From assembly GCA_051745395.1 (NCBI GenBank), contig JBNJEA010000143.1:1-7615 (forward strand): 7,615 nt of DNA. Reading direction: 5' to 3'. Position numbers and translations under genes: made by a program. Shown here piece after piece: positions 1 through 7,200 of the stretch. The DNA is from JBNJEA01 sp051745395 (lineage in GTDB: Bacteria; Desulfobacterota; Desulfobacteria; Desulfobacterales; Desulfosalsimonadaceae). Every line of letters begins with the position of its first letter. The first letter of the stretch is position 1. Below the pieces are notes generated by a model. That model was given only the letters and a program-made list of their open reading frames with translations, ran no database searches and was not told the DNA's origin.

Positions 1-2
1 CC

Positions 3-1976
3 CGGGGCGGCATGCGCATGGGCGTGGAAGGCGAAGATGAGCTGACCGGCGCCACCGATGCCGTCGGCTTTTTACACCGCGTCAATGCCGGCGACCGCAC
101 CCCCCCGGGCGAGAAGGTCGTGGTCATCGGCGGCGGCAACGTGGCCATGGACGCCGCCCGAACCGCCCTTCGGCTGGGCGCAAAGCAGGTGATCATCGTC
201 TACCGGCGCACCCGGACGGAAATGCCCGCCTTTGCCGAAGACATCGAAGAAGCCGAAGAAGAAGGCATTACCTTCGACATGCTGGCCGCGCCCCAGCGCA
301 TCCTCGAAACAGACGGCCGGGTGTGCGGCATCGAATGCATCCGCAACCGGCTGGGCGAACCCGATGCCAGCGGCCGGCGGCGTCCGGAACCCATAGAGGG
401 CGCCGAGTTTACCATCGACTGCGATGCCGTGATTTCCGCCATCGGCCAGCAGGTGGTCCCGGACTGGGAAACAGAGAAATGTCAGATCGATTGCGGCCGG
501 GGCCACCGGATCGCCATTAATGCCGATACCATGCAGACCAGCGATCCCTCGATTTTTGCCGGCGGGGATGTAGTCACCGGCCCGGCCACGGTCATCGAGG
601 CCGTTGCCGCCGGCCACCGGGCCGCAGACGGCATCCGCTGCTACCTGGAAAACGAAGAAATGCCCGCGGCAGCCGATACGGCGGCCCAGGACCAAACAGA
701 TCGACTGCCGCCGCTGCCGGCAGATACGCCGATCCACCCCCGGGCCGACCTGTCCCGGATGCCGGCAGCCGAACGTATTTCGAATTTTTCCGAAGTCTCA
801 TCCGGCCTCGATGCCCAACAGGCCGCCCGCGAGGCCGAACGGTGTCTCAACTGCGGCGGCTGCTGTGAATGCATGGAATGCGTGCGGGCCTGCGAGGCCA
901 ATGCCATCGACCACACCATGCAGCCCGAAAACCGGGAACTCAAAGTCGGCAACATCATCGTGGCCACCGGCTACGATGTTTTGGACCCCACGCCCATGCG
1001 GCAATACGGCTACGGCCGGTACGAAAACGTCTTTACCAGCCTGGAATTCGAACGGCTTTCCAACGCCACCGGCCCCACCGGCGGCCAGATCCTGATGCGC
1101 GACGAGCACGGCGAATTTTCCAAACCGCCCCGGCGCGTGGCCCTGGTCCACTGCGTGGGCAGCCGGGACGCAAACTACCACGAGTACTGCAGCCGGGTCT
1201 GCTGCATGTATGCGCTCAAGTATTCGCACCTGATCAAGGAAAAGGTGGGCCATCACGCCGAGGTGTATGATTTCTACATCGACATGCGCTGCTTCGGCAA
1301 AAACTACGAGGAGTTTTTCCGGCGGTGCCAGAACGAAGGCACGAACTTCATCCGGGGTAAAGTGGCCGAAATCACCGATGCGGCCGAAACCCCGCAAGAA
1401 GAAGGCAAATTGGTCGCCATCGCCGAAGACACCCTGCTGGGAAAAAACCTGCGGGTCCCGGTGGACATGGTGGTGCTGTGCGTGGCCATGGAAGCCCGGC
1501 CCGACGCCATTGATGTAAGCCGCACCTTCGGCATCTCCCAGGGGGCCGACGGCTTTTTCATGGAAGCCCACCCCAAGCTCGGGCCGCTGGATACCACCAC
1601 GGACGGCGTGTTTATCGCCGGGGCCTGCCAGTCGCCCAAGGACATTCCGGACACGGTGGCCCAGGCGTCCGGGGCGGCGGCCAAATCGCTTTCCCTGACC
1701 GCCCGGGGGCGGGTCACCATTTCTTCGATGATTTCACACATCGACCCCGCCATCTGCATCGGCTGCCAGACGTGTATCGGCCTGTGCCCGTACAGCGCCA
1801 TCGAATACGATGCCCGGCGCGGGGTCTCGGTGGTCAACGAAGCGCTCTGCAAGGGCTGCGGCTCCTGTGCGGGCTTTTGCCCCAGCGGGGCGGCCGGTGT
1901 CCGCCATTTCCAGAAAAAGCAGGTGCTGGCCGAATTCGACGGCTTGATGGATGCAATTGCTGACGTGGGGGTATAA
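3..1976 (+). CDS. NAD(P)H oxidoreductase (GltD/NfnB-like) fused to HdrA-like C-terminal half, 5' truncated
   Basis: The reading frame is open from the window edge (codon at 3-5) to TAA at 1974-1976, so the true start lies upstream; the first ATG at 12 falls inside the fold. Residues are numbered from that ATG. Residues 36-70 are a GltD/NfnB-type pyridine-nucleotide site (GGGNVAMD at 40-47, then YRRT at 64-67). Residues 181-205 (FAGGD, then GPATV) are the matching FAD-binding end. Residues 278-294 are a cysteine-rich cluster motif (C278, C281, C284, C285, C287, C290, C294). Residues 313-565 match the HdrA C-terminal half: IIVATGYD, CVGSRD with C381, and YCSRVCCMYA with C393, C397 and C398. Residues 582-592 and 613-623 are two classical [4Fe-4S] ferredoxin motifs. 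Inference: a cytoplasmic module linking NAD(P)H to the Hdr-type complex encoded downstream. The HdrA N-terminal FAD half is not seen between the two parts; it may lie upstream or be absent. The family call is secure; the redox partner is not. Confidence 0.85.
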   Translation, partial: RGGMRMGVEGEDELTGATDAVGFLHRVNAGDRTPPGEKVVVIGGGNVAMDAARTALRLGAKQVIIVYRRTRTEMPAFAEDIEEAEEEGITFDMLAAPQRILETDGRVCGIECIRNRLGEPDASGRRRPEPIEGAEFTIDCDAVISAIGQQVVPDWETEKCQIDCGRGHRIAINADTMQTSDPSIFAGGDVVTGPATVIEAVAAGHRAADGIRCYLENEEMPAAADTAAQDQTDRLPPLPADTPIHPRADLSRMPAAERISNFSEVSSGLDAQQAAREAERCLNCGGCCECMECVRACEANAIDHTMQPENRELKVGNIIVATGYDVLDPTPMRQYGYGRYENVFTSLEFERLSNATGPTGGQILMRDEHGEFSKPPRRVALVHCVGSRDANYHEYCSRVCCMYALKYSHLIKEKVGHHAEVYDFYIDMRCFGKNYEEFFRRCQNEGTNFIRGKVAEITDAAETPQEEGKLVAIAEDTLLGKNLRVPVDMVVLCVAMEARPDAIDVSRTFGISQGADGFFMEAHPKLGPLDTTTDGVFIAGACQSPKDIPDTVAQASGAAAKSLSLTARGRVTISSMISHIDPAICIGCQTCIGLCPYSAIEYDARRGVSVVNEALCKGCGSCAGFCPSGAAGVRHFQKKQVLAEFDGLMDAIADVGV

Positions 1977-2003
1977 AAACCCGGACCCCGAGGATCCGGG
2001 TTT
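1977..2003 (+). terminator. Stem-loop right after the stop codon of gene 1
   Basis: AAACCCGGA (1977-1985) and TCCGGGTTT (1995-2003) form a perfect 9-bp stem around a 9-nt loop that can partly close. It begins at the base after the TAA. On the + strand only TTT follows, then GATC, so a standard U-tract is missing. Read on the - strand, the stem is followed by a run of five T. It may attenuate transcription or protect the mRNA 3' end rather than fully terminate. Confidence 0.4.
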
Positions 2004-2027
2004 GATCTCAGCCCAAAGGGCCAGATC
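2004..2027 (+). other. Second compact stem-loop in spacer 1
   Basis: GATCT (2004-2008) pairs with AGATC (2023-2027), and GCCC (2011-2014) pairs with GGGC (2018-2021) over an AAA loop, with a small internal mismatch. It abuts the previous hairpin with no gap, giving a double hairpin at the 3' end of gene 1. No poly-T follows. Likely an mRNA structural element; its function cannot be told from the sequence. Confidence 0.4.
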
Positions 2028-2035
2028 TGATAAAT

Positions 2036-2185
2036 CCGAAATTCGAATAACGAAATTCGAAACAAATTCTAATGACAAAATTTCAAATGTCCCAAACAAA
2101 AAAACCCCTTTTGTACTTCTGTTTTTGTCATTGAAAGATTTTGGTATTCGGATTTGTTTCGGATTTCGAGGTTCGTGTTTCGAAT
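2036..2185. repeat. Long imperfect inverted repeat of TTCGAAA-like units (spacer 1)
   Basis: This stretch is AT-rich, unlike the flanking genes. The left arm (about 2036-2097) carries repeated CGAAATT/TTCGAAA units, then CAAATTC and ATGACAAAA. The reverse complement of the right arm (about 2121-2184) shows the same series in the same order with scattered mismatches and small indels; for example 2056-2069 pairs with 2150-2163 with two differences. The loop holds a small hairpin, ACAAAA (2096-2101) with TTTTGT (2109-2114). No gene or transposase is inside. It could be a MITE-like or other non-autonomous repeat, or a structured mRNA spacer. A copy-number search in the host genome would separate these. 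Confidence 0.6.
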
Positions 2186-2227
2186 TTAAAATTTCATATT
2201 TCCTGGAGTTTAGCCAACGGTTTCTGA

Positions 2228-2251
2228 CCTGGCCCGGAGCACCAGGCTTTT
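2228..2251 (+). other. Weak hairpin followed by a short T-run upstream of mvhD
   Basis: CCTGG (2228-2232) pairs with CCAGG (2242-2246) over a 9-nt loop and is followed by CTTTT (2247-2251). The stem has only five base pairs, so a terminator call is weak. The rest of 2186-2283 shows nothing else recognisable apart from the ribosome binding site of the next gene. Confidence 0.2.
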
Positions 2252-2283
2252 CAAAATCTACATAAACGCAAGAGGCCATTACC

Positions 2284-2703
2284 ATGGAAGATTTCGAACC
2301 TGTTGTCGTCGCGTTTGTCTGCAACTGGTGCACCTACACGGCAGCCGACTTAGCCGGCACCTCCCGGCTGGGATACCCCAAAAACGTCCGGCTGATCCGG
2401 GTGATGTGTACCGGCATGGTCGATCCGCAATACATCATCAAGGCCTTTCTGGAAGGCGCCGACTCGGTGCTGGTCAGCGGGTGCCACCCCGGCGACTGCC
2501 ACTACATCAACGGCAACTTCAAGGCCCGGCGCCGGATCAAGCTGTTAAAAACCATTCTGCCGAATTTCGGCATCGAATCCGACCGGCTGCACCTGACCTG
2601 GATCGGGGCCAGCGACGGCATCGAATTCGCCGAAACGATGCAGCACTTGGTTGACGAGGCGAAAAAACTGGGGCCGAATCCGGCACGGAACGTGAGTCTT
2701 TAG
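2284..2703 (+). CDS. mvhD: MvhD/FlpD-family [2Fe-2S] electron-transfer subunit
   Basis: This 139-residue protein is close to full family length. It carries the whole MvhD cysteine signature: C13 and C16 in CNWC followed by TYTAADLAG, C42 in RVMCTGMVDP, and C67 and C72 in GCHPGDCHY. In methanogens MvhD carries a [2Fe-2S] cluster and connects the hydrogenase MvhAG, or formate dehydrogenase, to HdrA. Bacterial homologues do the same for HdrA-like flavoproteins. The start at 2284 is supported by AGAGG at 2271-2275, eight bases upstream, and by the family N-terminus beginning just before CNWC. There is no signal peptide or membrane segment, so it is cytoplasmic. It lies between an HdrA fusion and an FrhB/FdhB-like gene, as expected for the connector of such a complex. 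No hydrogenase subunit is in the window, so its upstream donor is unknown. Confidence 0.9.
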   Translation: MEDFEPVVVAFVCNWCTYTAADLAGTSRLGYPKNVRLIRVMCTGMVDPQYIIKAFLEGADSVLVSGCHPGDCHYINGNFKARRRIKLLKTILPNFGIESDRLHLTWIGASDGIEFAETMQHLVDEAKKLGPNPARNVSL

Positions 2704-2726
2704 AAAGAAGAAGGGAGTAAAGAAGT

Positions 2727-2926
2727 AAGGGACTAAGGGACTAAGGGACTAAGGGACTGAGGGACTGAGGAGTCAATGAAATGTTTTGGGATTCTGAAAA
2801 AATGGGGAAAAAAGAAAACCGAAAGGACAAACTGCCGCAACGACTCAGCGGCGCAATACTTTCTTCAACCCATACTCAGCGCCTTAGTCCCTTAGTCCCT
2901 AAGTGCCTCAGTGCCTCAGTGCCTCA
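2727..2926. repeat. Inverted repeat built from tandem 8-bp units (spacer 2)
   Basis: The left arm has four exact tandem AAGGGACT units (2727-2758), one GAGGGACT (2759-2766) and a degenerate end to about 2773. The right arm (2884-2926) has five octamers in complementary orientation: TTAGTCCC twice, TAAGTGCC, then TCAGTGCC twice, ending TCA. The arms can pair in several octamer registers. The central 2774-2883 stretch is A-rich at first and contains a direct repeat of ACTCAGCG near 2845 and 2874; I find no credible gene there. The right arm ends a few bases before the ribosome binding site of the next gene, so folding could affect its translation. Possible identities: a tandem-repeat-derived palindrome, a non-autonomous mobile repeat or an mRNA structural element. 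Confidence 0.7.
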
Positions 2927-2944
2927 ACATAAAGGAGAACCGTT

Positions 2945-4087
2945 ATGCCCCGTACCGCCGACATCCAGACAGAAAACGGCAACGCAAACGCCACTGTCGC
3001 AGAGGTGTTGAAACAAATCATGGCCACCGACGCCGTGGATGCCATGCTGGTGCCCTATCGCCAGGCCGGCAACCGGATGATCATGCCCACGCTGATCACG
3101 GACGCGGAACTGCTATCCCATGCCGAGCCCCTGGCCCCGGCTTTCGCCGTTAGCGCCGCCCGCCTCGTATCCCGGCTGACCCGCCGGCCGTCGGGCCGCC
3201 GCCTGGCCGCCGTGCTCCGGCCTTGTGAAATCCGCGCCTTTATCGAGCTGGTCAAGCTCAACCAGGGCCAGATCGAGGACATAGTCATCATCGGCATCGA
3301 CTGCCCGGGCGCTTTTCAGAATACCGATTTCTTCGAGGCAATGGATACCCACGGCGAGAAAATCACGGACTGGTTTCTACAATCGGCGCTGCCGCAAAAC
3401 GGTGAAGTCACAGACGCCCCCGGGCTGGCGACGGCCTGCCGGACCTGCACCCAGCCGACGCCGGCGGGGGGCGACATCGCCGTCGGCCTTTTCGGCATGG
3501 ATATCGGCCAAAACTTTCAGCTCTACAGCCAGACGGAAAAAGGCGACGCGGTATTCGACCAGATGGACCTGACCGCCGCCGAGGTTTCGCCGCAGCGGCA
3601 GGCGGCCGTGGAGTCCCTGGTGTCCCGCCGCAGCGAGGCCAGACAGCAGATGATCGATGAAACGCGGGCGGCCACGGACAGCCTGGAAAAAATGGCCGAG
3701 TATTTCTCCCGGTGCATCAACTGCTACAACTGCCGGGTGGCCTGCCCGGTCTGTTACTGCCGGGAATGCGTCTTTACCACCGACGTCTTCGATCATGCGC
3801 CGGAACAGTACATGAAATGGGGGCAGCGCAAGGGGTCTGTAAAAATGCCGACCGATACCCTGTTTTATCACCTCACCCGGCTGGCCCACATGAGCACGGC
3901 GTGTGTGAACTGCGGGCAGTGCTCCAATGCCTGCCCCAACGATATCCCCGTCATGGAGCTGTTTGCCGCCGTATCCGAGCAGACCCAGGCCGCCTTTGAC
4001 TACGTGCCGGGCCGAAGCGCGGAGGAGTCGCCGCCGCTGGCGGTGTTTAAGGAGGCGGAGTTCGAGGAGGTCGTGGGAGTAAAATAA
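2945..4087 (+). CDS. FrhB/FdhB-like iron-sulfur flavoprotein (F420 hydrogenase/formate dehydrogenase beta type)
   Basis: This is a complete 380-residue protein. The start at 2945 follows AGGAG at 2933-2937 with seven bases between. Residues about 85-125 match the FrhB/FdhB core: LRPCEIRAFIELVKLNQG with C94, then IGIDCPG with C120. C165 and C168 (ACRTC) are further conserved cysteines. Near the C-terminus are CINCYNCRVACP (C257, C260, C263, C267), CYCREC (C270, C272, C275) and CVNCGQCSNACP (C320, C323, C326, C330), enough for two [4Fe-4S] clusters plus extra ligands. In archaea this family binds FAD and oxidises or reduces F420. In bacteria it is often found next to HdrA and MvhD genes, with less certain substrates. 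Inference: a substrate-side electron-input or electron-output subunit of the complex, cytoplasmic. The last ~40 residues after the second cluster look unstructured. Whether the carrier is F420, NAD(P)H or a formate dehydrogenase partner cannot be read from the sequence. Confidence 0.85.
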   Translation: MPRTADIQTENGNANATVAEVLKQIMATDAVDAMLVPYRQAGNRMIMPTLITDAELLSHAEPLAPAFAVSAARLVSRLTRRPSGRRLAAVLRPCEIRAFIELVKLNQGQIEDIVIIGIDCPGAFQNTDFFEAMDTHGEKITDWFLQSALPQNGEVTDAPGLATACRTCTQPTPAGGDIAVGLFGMDIGQNFQLYSQTEKGDAVFDQMDLTAAEVSPQRQAAVESLVSRRSEARQQMIDETRAATDSLEKMAEYFSRCINCYNCRVACPVCYCRECVFTTDVFDHAPEQYMKWGQRKGSVKMPTDTLFYHLTRLAHMSTACVNCGQCSNACPNDIPVMELFAAVSEQTQAAFDYVPGRSAEESPPLAVFKEAEFEEVVGVK

Positions 4088-4090
4088 AAA

Positions 4091-4236
4091 TTGGAAATTG
4101 GAAATTGGAAATTCGGGGAGGACGCAGCAGCGCGGTTGTTGGTAATCCCTGGAAGCAGGATTGGAAACTGGAAATGTTGTTATTTCCTACAGCAACGACA
4201 ACCCTGAACACCCAATTTCAAATTTCAAATTTCCAA
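4091..4236. repeat. Inverted repeat built from 7-bp TTGGAAA units (spacer 3)
   Basis: Three exact tandem TTGGAAA units lie at 4091-4111, four bases after the stop codon of the FrhB-like gene. Two more (TTGGAAA, CTGGAAA) lie at 4161-4174. The complementary arm is at 4214-4236 (AATTTCA twice, then AATTTCCAA); its reverse complement begins TTGGAAATTT. The outer arms can pair over a roughly 100-nt loop. The right arm ends five bases before the ribosome binding site of the last gene. The unit resembles the TTCGAAA unit of spacer 1, so spacers 1 and 3 may hold related elements. Confidence 0.6.
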
Positions 4237-4240
4237 CAAT

Positions 4241-4244
4241 GGAG
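4241..4244 (+). promoter_or_regulatory. Ribosome binding site of the receiver-HdrA gene
   Basis: GGAG at 4241-4244 lies eight bases before ATG at 4253. It supports that start, which places the dinucleotide-binding glycine motif at residues 12-17, the usual distance from the N-terminus in FAD-binding Rossmann folds. Confidence 0.8.
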
Positions 4245-4252
4245 TCAAATAA

Positions 4253-7200
4253 ATGGCACAGAAAATCGGAAAAGCCTTAGTCGTCGGCGCCGGCATTTCC
4301 GGCATGCGGGCCGCGCTGGACCTGGCCGAATCCGGATACGGGGTTACCTTGATTGACCGGGCATCCCATATGGGCGGCATCCTTTCCGGCCTGGACCACC
4401 AGTTTCCCAACGACGGCTGCGGCATGTGCAAGCTGCTGCCCCATGTCGACCGGGACAGCGCCGCCCAGCGGTGTTTGCGAAAAGGGCTGTCCCATGAAAA
4501 CATCGACATCTGCCTGCAGACCGAGCTGCTTTGCCTATCCGGCGAGGCCGGCAACTTCCGGGCGACGTTAAAAACCATCCCCAACCCGGTTGACCCCGCC
4601 CTTTGCATCGGGTGCGGCCATTGTAGGCCGGTCTGCCCGGTGGAAATTTCCGACCCGTTCAACGCGGGCACCGGCACGCGCAAGGCCATTGACCTGCCCT
4701 CGCCCCACATGGCGCCCGGCCCCTACCAGATCGACATCGAGGCCTGCACCCAGTGCGGCGAATGCCGGAAGGTCTGCCCCACCAACGCCATTTCCATGCC
4801 GGCCGAAGACCGCCAGGCCTTTTCCATCCTCGTGGTCGACGACGAGCAGATCATCCGGGATTCGCTTAAGGAATGGCTGGCCATCGAGGGCGGTTTCCAC
4901 GTAATCACCGCGGAATCCGGGCAAAAGGCCATGGAAATTCTAAATGAACAAAGCGTGGACCTGATGCTCGTCGACATCAAGATGCCGGACATGGACGGCA
5001 TCACCGTGCTCGAGCAGGCCAGGGCGCAGCTGCCGGAGCTTTCCGTAATGATGATCACCGCCTATGCCACGGTGGATACGGCGGTGGAGGCCATGAAACT
5101 CGGCGCGGTCGACTACCTGATCAAGCCCTTTGACCCGGATGCCCTGCTGCCGAAAATCGTGGAAATGTATCATGACATGCGCCTGCCGCCGGGCCCGGAA
5201 ATCAACGTGGGCGCCGTCGTAGTCGCCGGCGGCACCGATTTTTACGACCCGGCGGCAAACAAGAACCCGTTCGGCTACCGGGAACTGCCGGATGTACTCA
5301 CCAGCCGGGCCTTTGAACGGCAAATCAGCGGCACCGGCCCCACCGGCGGAAAACTGGCGCGCCCCTCCGACGGGCAGCCGGCTAAGCGCATTGCGTTTAT
5401 CCAGTGCGTCGGCTCAAGAGACATCCAGGCCGACGCGGATTTTTGCTCCAGCGTCTGCTGCATGTACGCCATCAAGCAGGCCCGGCTGGCAAAAAAGCTG
5501 GCCGCCGAACACGGCGAAACCGTTGAAACCGTCATCTACCATATGGACCTGCGGACCTTCGGAAAGCCCTACCAGCAGTACCGGGACGCGGCCGAAGCCG
5601 AGGGGGTGCGATTTGTCCGCGGCCGCATCCATACCATCTCAGCCGACACAAAAAGCGGCGAACTTGCGATCCGCGCGATCGATATGGCCGGAAACATCGA
5701 AAACAAACACTTCGACATGGCGGTGCTGGCCACGGGCCAGCGCCCCTCGGCCAAAATCGGCGAGCTGGCCGACATGCTGCACATTGAACAAAACCCCTGG
5801 GGCTTTATCGAAACCGAGGCCTTTTCCCCCACGCAAACCGCACAGAAAGGCATTTTCGCCGCCGGCGCCTGCACCGGGTTAAAAGACATTCATGATTCGG
5901 TGATCTGCGGCAGTGCCGCGGCGTTAAACGCCTCGCGCACCATCCATGCCGCCGGCGGCGGCATCAGCGACGAATCCGCACCGGAAGCGGCCTATGCCGA
6001 CGTCTCCCGTCAGCCCGCAGACGTCTTTGTCGCAATCTGTGACTGCCACGAAGCGATATCCAAAATCATGGACCCGGCGATGGTATCGGAAAAGCTCACC
6101 GCCGACCCGGCGGTCTCGCAGGTGAAACCCGTCGACGATCTCTGCACGGAAGCCGGGTTTTCAGATCTTGCGGAAAAAATACGGGATGCCCGGCCCAACC
6201 GGGTGCTCATAGCCGCCTGCCGGCCGCTGATGGCCCGGCAAAACATTCAAAAGCTGGCCTCGGCCGTATCGCTTTCCCCGGACTTAATCGAGGTGATCGA
6301 CATCCGGAAAGGCGTGGCCGATTTACCGGACCCATCGGATACGTCCGAAAACCCGGCCCCAGAAAATGCCGCAACAGTTGCCACCGATATCACCCAGCGG
6401 CTTGAAATGGCCACAGCCCAGCTCAAAGGCGTGGATCCGGGGTTTGTCGCCTTTTCCGAAATCCAGCAGACCGCCCTGGTCGTCGGCGGCGGCATTGCCG
6501 GCATGACGGCCGCCCTCGGCATTGCCGACCACGGATTTGCGGTGCATTTGATCGAAAAGTCCGACCGGCTGGGCGGCAACCTCAACTGGCTGCACCGGAC
6601 CATTGACGGCCAGCCTGTCGGGGAACTGCTGGACAGGACGGTTTCCCGGGTTGAAAACCACCCCCTTGTCACGGTTTACAAAAACGCCGACATCATCGAC
6701 GCCGGCGGACGGACGGGGGATTTTCATACGCTGGTCCAGGCCCCCGAAGGCGAGCCGGTCAAGATCGATCACGGCACGGTGATCCTGGCCACCGGCGGCG
6801 CTGCCGCCGACACGGACGCCGACACCTACGGCAGTGATTCCCGGATTTGCAACCAGCAGGAGCTGGAAACGCAGCTGCACGACAACACCTTTGACGCGGC
6901 AGGCGTTTCCCGGGTGGTCATGATCCAGTGCGCCGGGACCCGAAAGCCGCCGAAAAACTACTGCAGCCGGGTATGCTGCGCCACGGCGTTAAAGCATGCG
7001 CTGACCATTAAAGAAAAAAATCCGGAAGCCGAAATTTACGTGTTCTACCGGGACATGATGGCCTACGGATTCACGGAAGCCTACTTTACCAAGGCCAGAA
7101 AAGCCGGCGTGATTTTTATTCCGTATACGCCCGATGCACCGCCGGCCGCAACGGCATCCGACGAGGCGGTTTATGTTTCGGGCCATGAGCCCGTCATTGA

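Noticed and set aside
798..1571. Long minus-strand open frames opposite gene 1, and similar ones opposite genes 3 and 4
   Set aside because: GC-rich coding DNA commonly leaves long antisense frames open; the plus-strand frames carry the ordered cysteine and nucleotide-binding motifs.
2121..2160. Sigma-70-like promoter before mvhD (TTGTCA or TTGAAA near 2125-2136)
   Set aside because: No acceptable -10 hexamer lies at the proper distance, and the hexamers are part of the inverted-repeat arm.
2230..2246. Sigma-54-type -24/-12 element at TGGCCCGG
   Set aside because: The GC element of the -12 half (TTGC-like) is missing at the required spacing.
1951..2265. Plus-strand frame of 104 residues starting inside gene 1 and running over spacer 1
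   Set aside because: It overlaps the real C-terminus of gene 1, consists mostly of inverted-repeat sequence and shows no family motif.
1734..2333. Minus-strand reading frame of 199 residues across the end of gene 1 and spacer 1
   Set aside because: Its low-complexity middle is the translation of the TTCGAAA-type repeat, and its remainder is antisense to a clear ferredoxin-coding region.
2727..2926. CRISPR-like array
   Set aside because: The units are 8 bp, directly tandem and without unique spacers, and they occur in both orientations as a palindrome.
2781..3011. Possible small gene of 76 residues in spacer 2
   Set aside because: It is a translation of the octamer array that runs into the FrhB-like gene in another frame; it has no convincing ribosome binding site and no recognisable motif.
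4253..5882. Frameshift or split gene in the receiver-HdrA protein
   Set aside because: One frame runs from 4253 to 7615 without a stop and carries all domain motifs in order; short frames in other phases are shadows.
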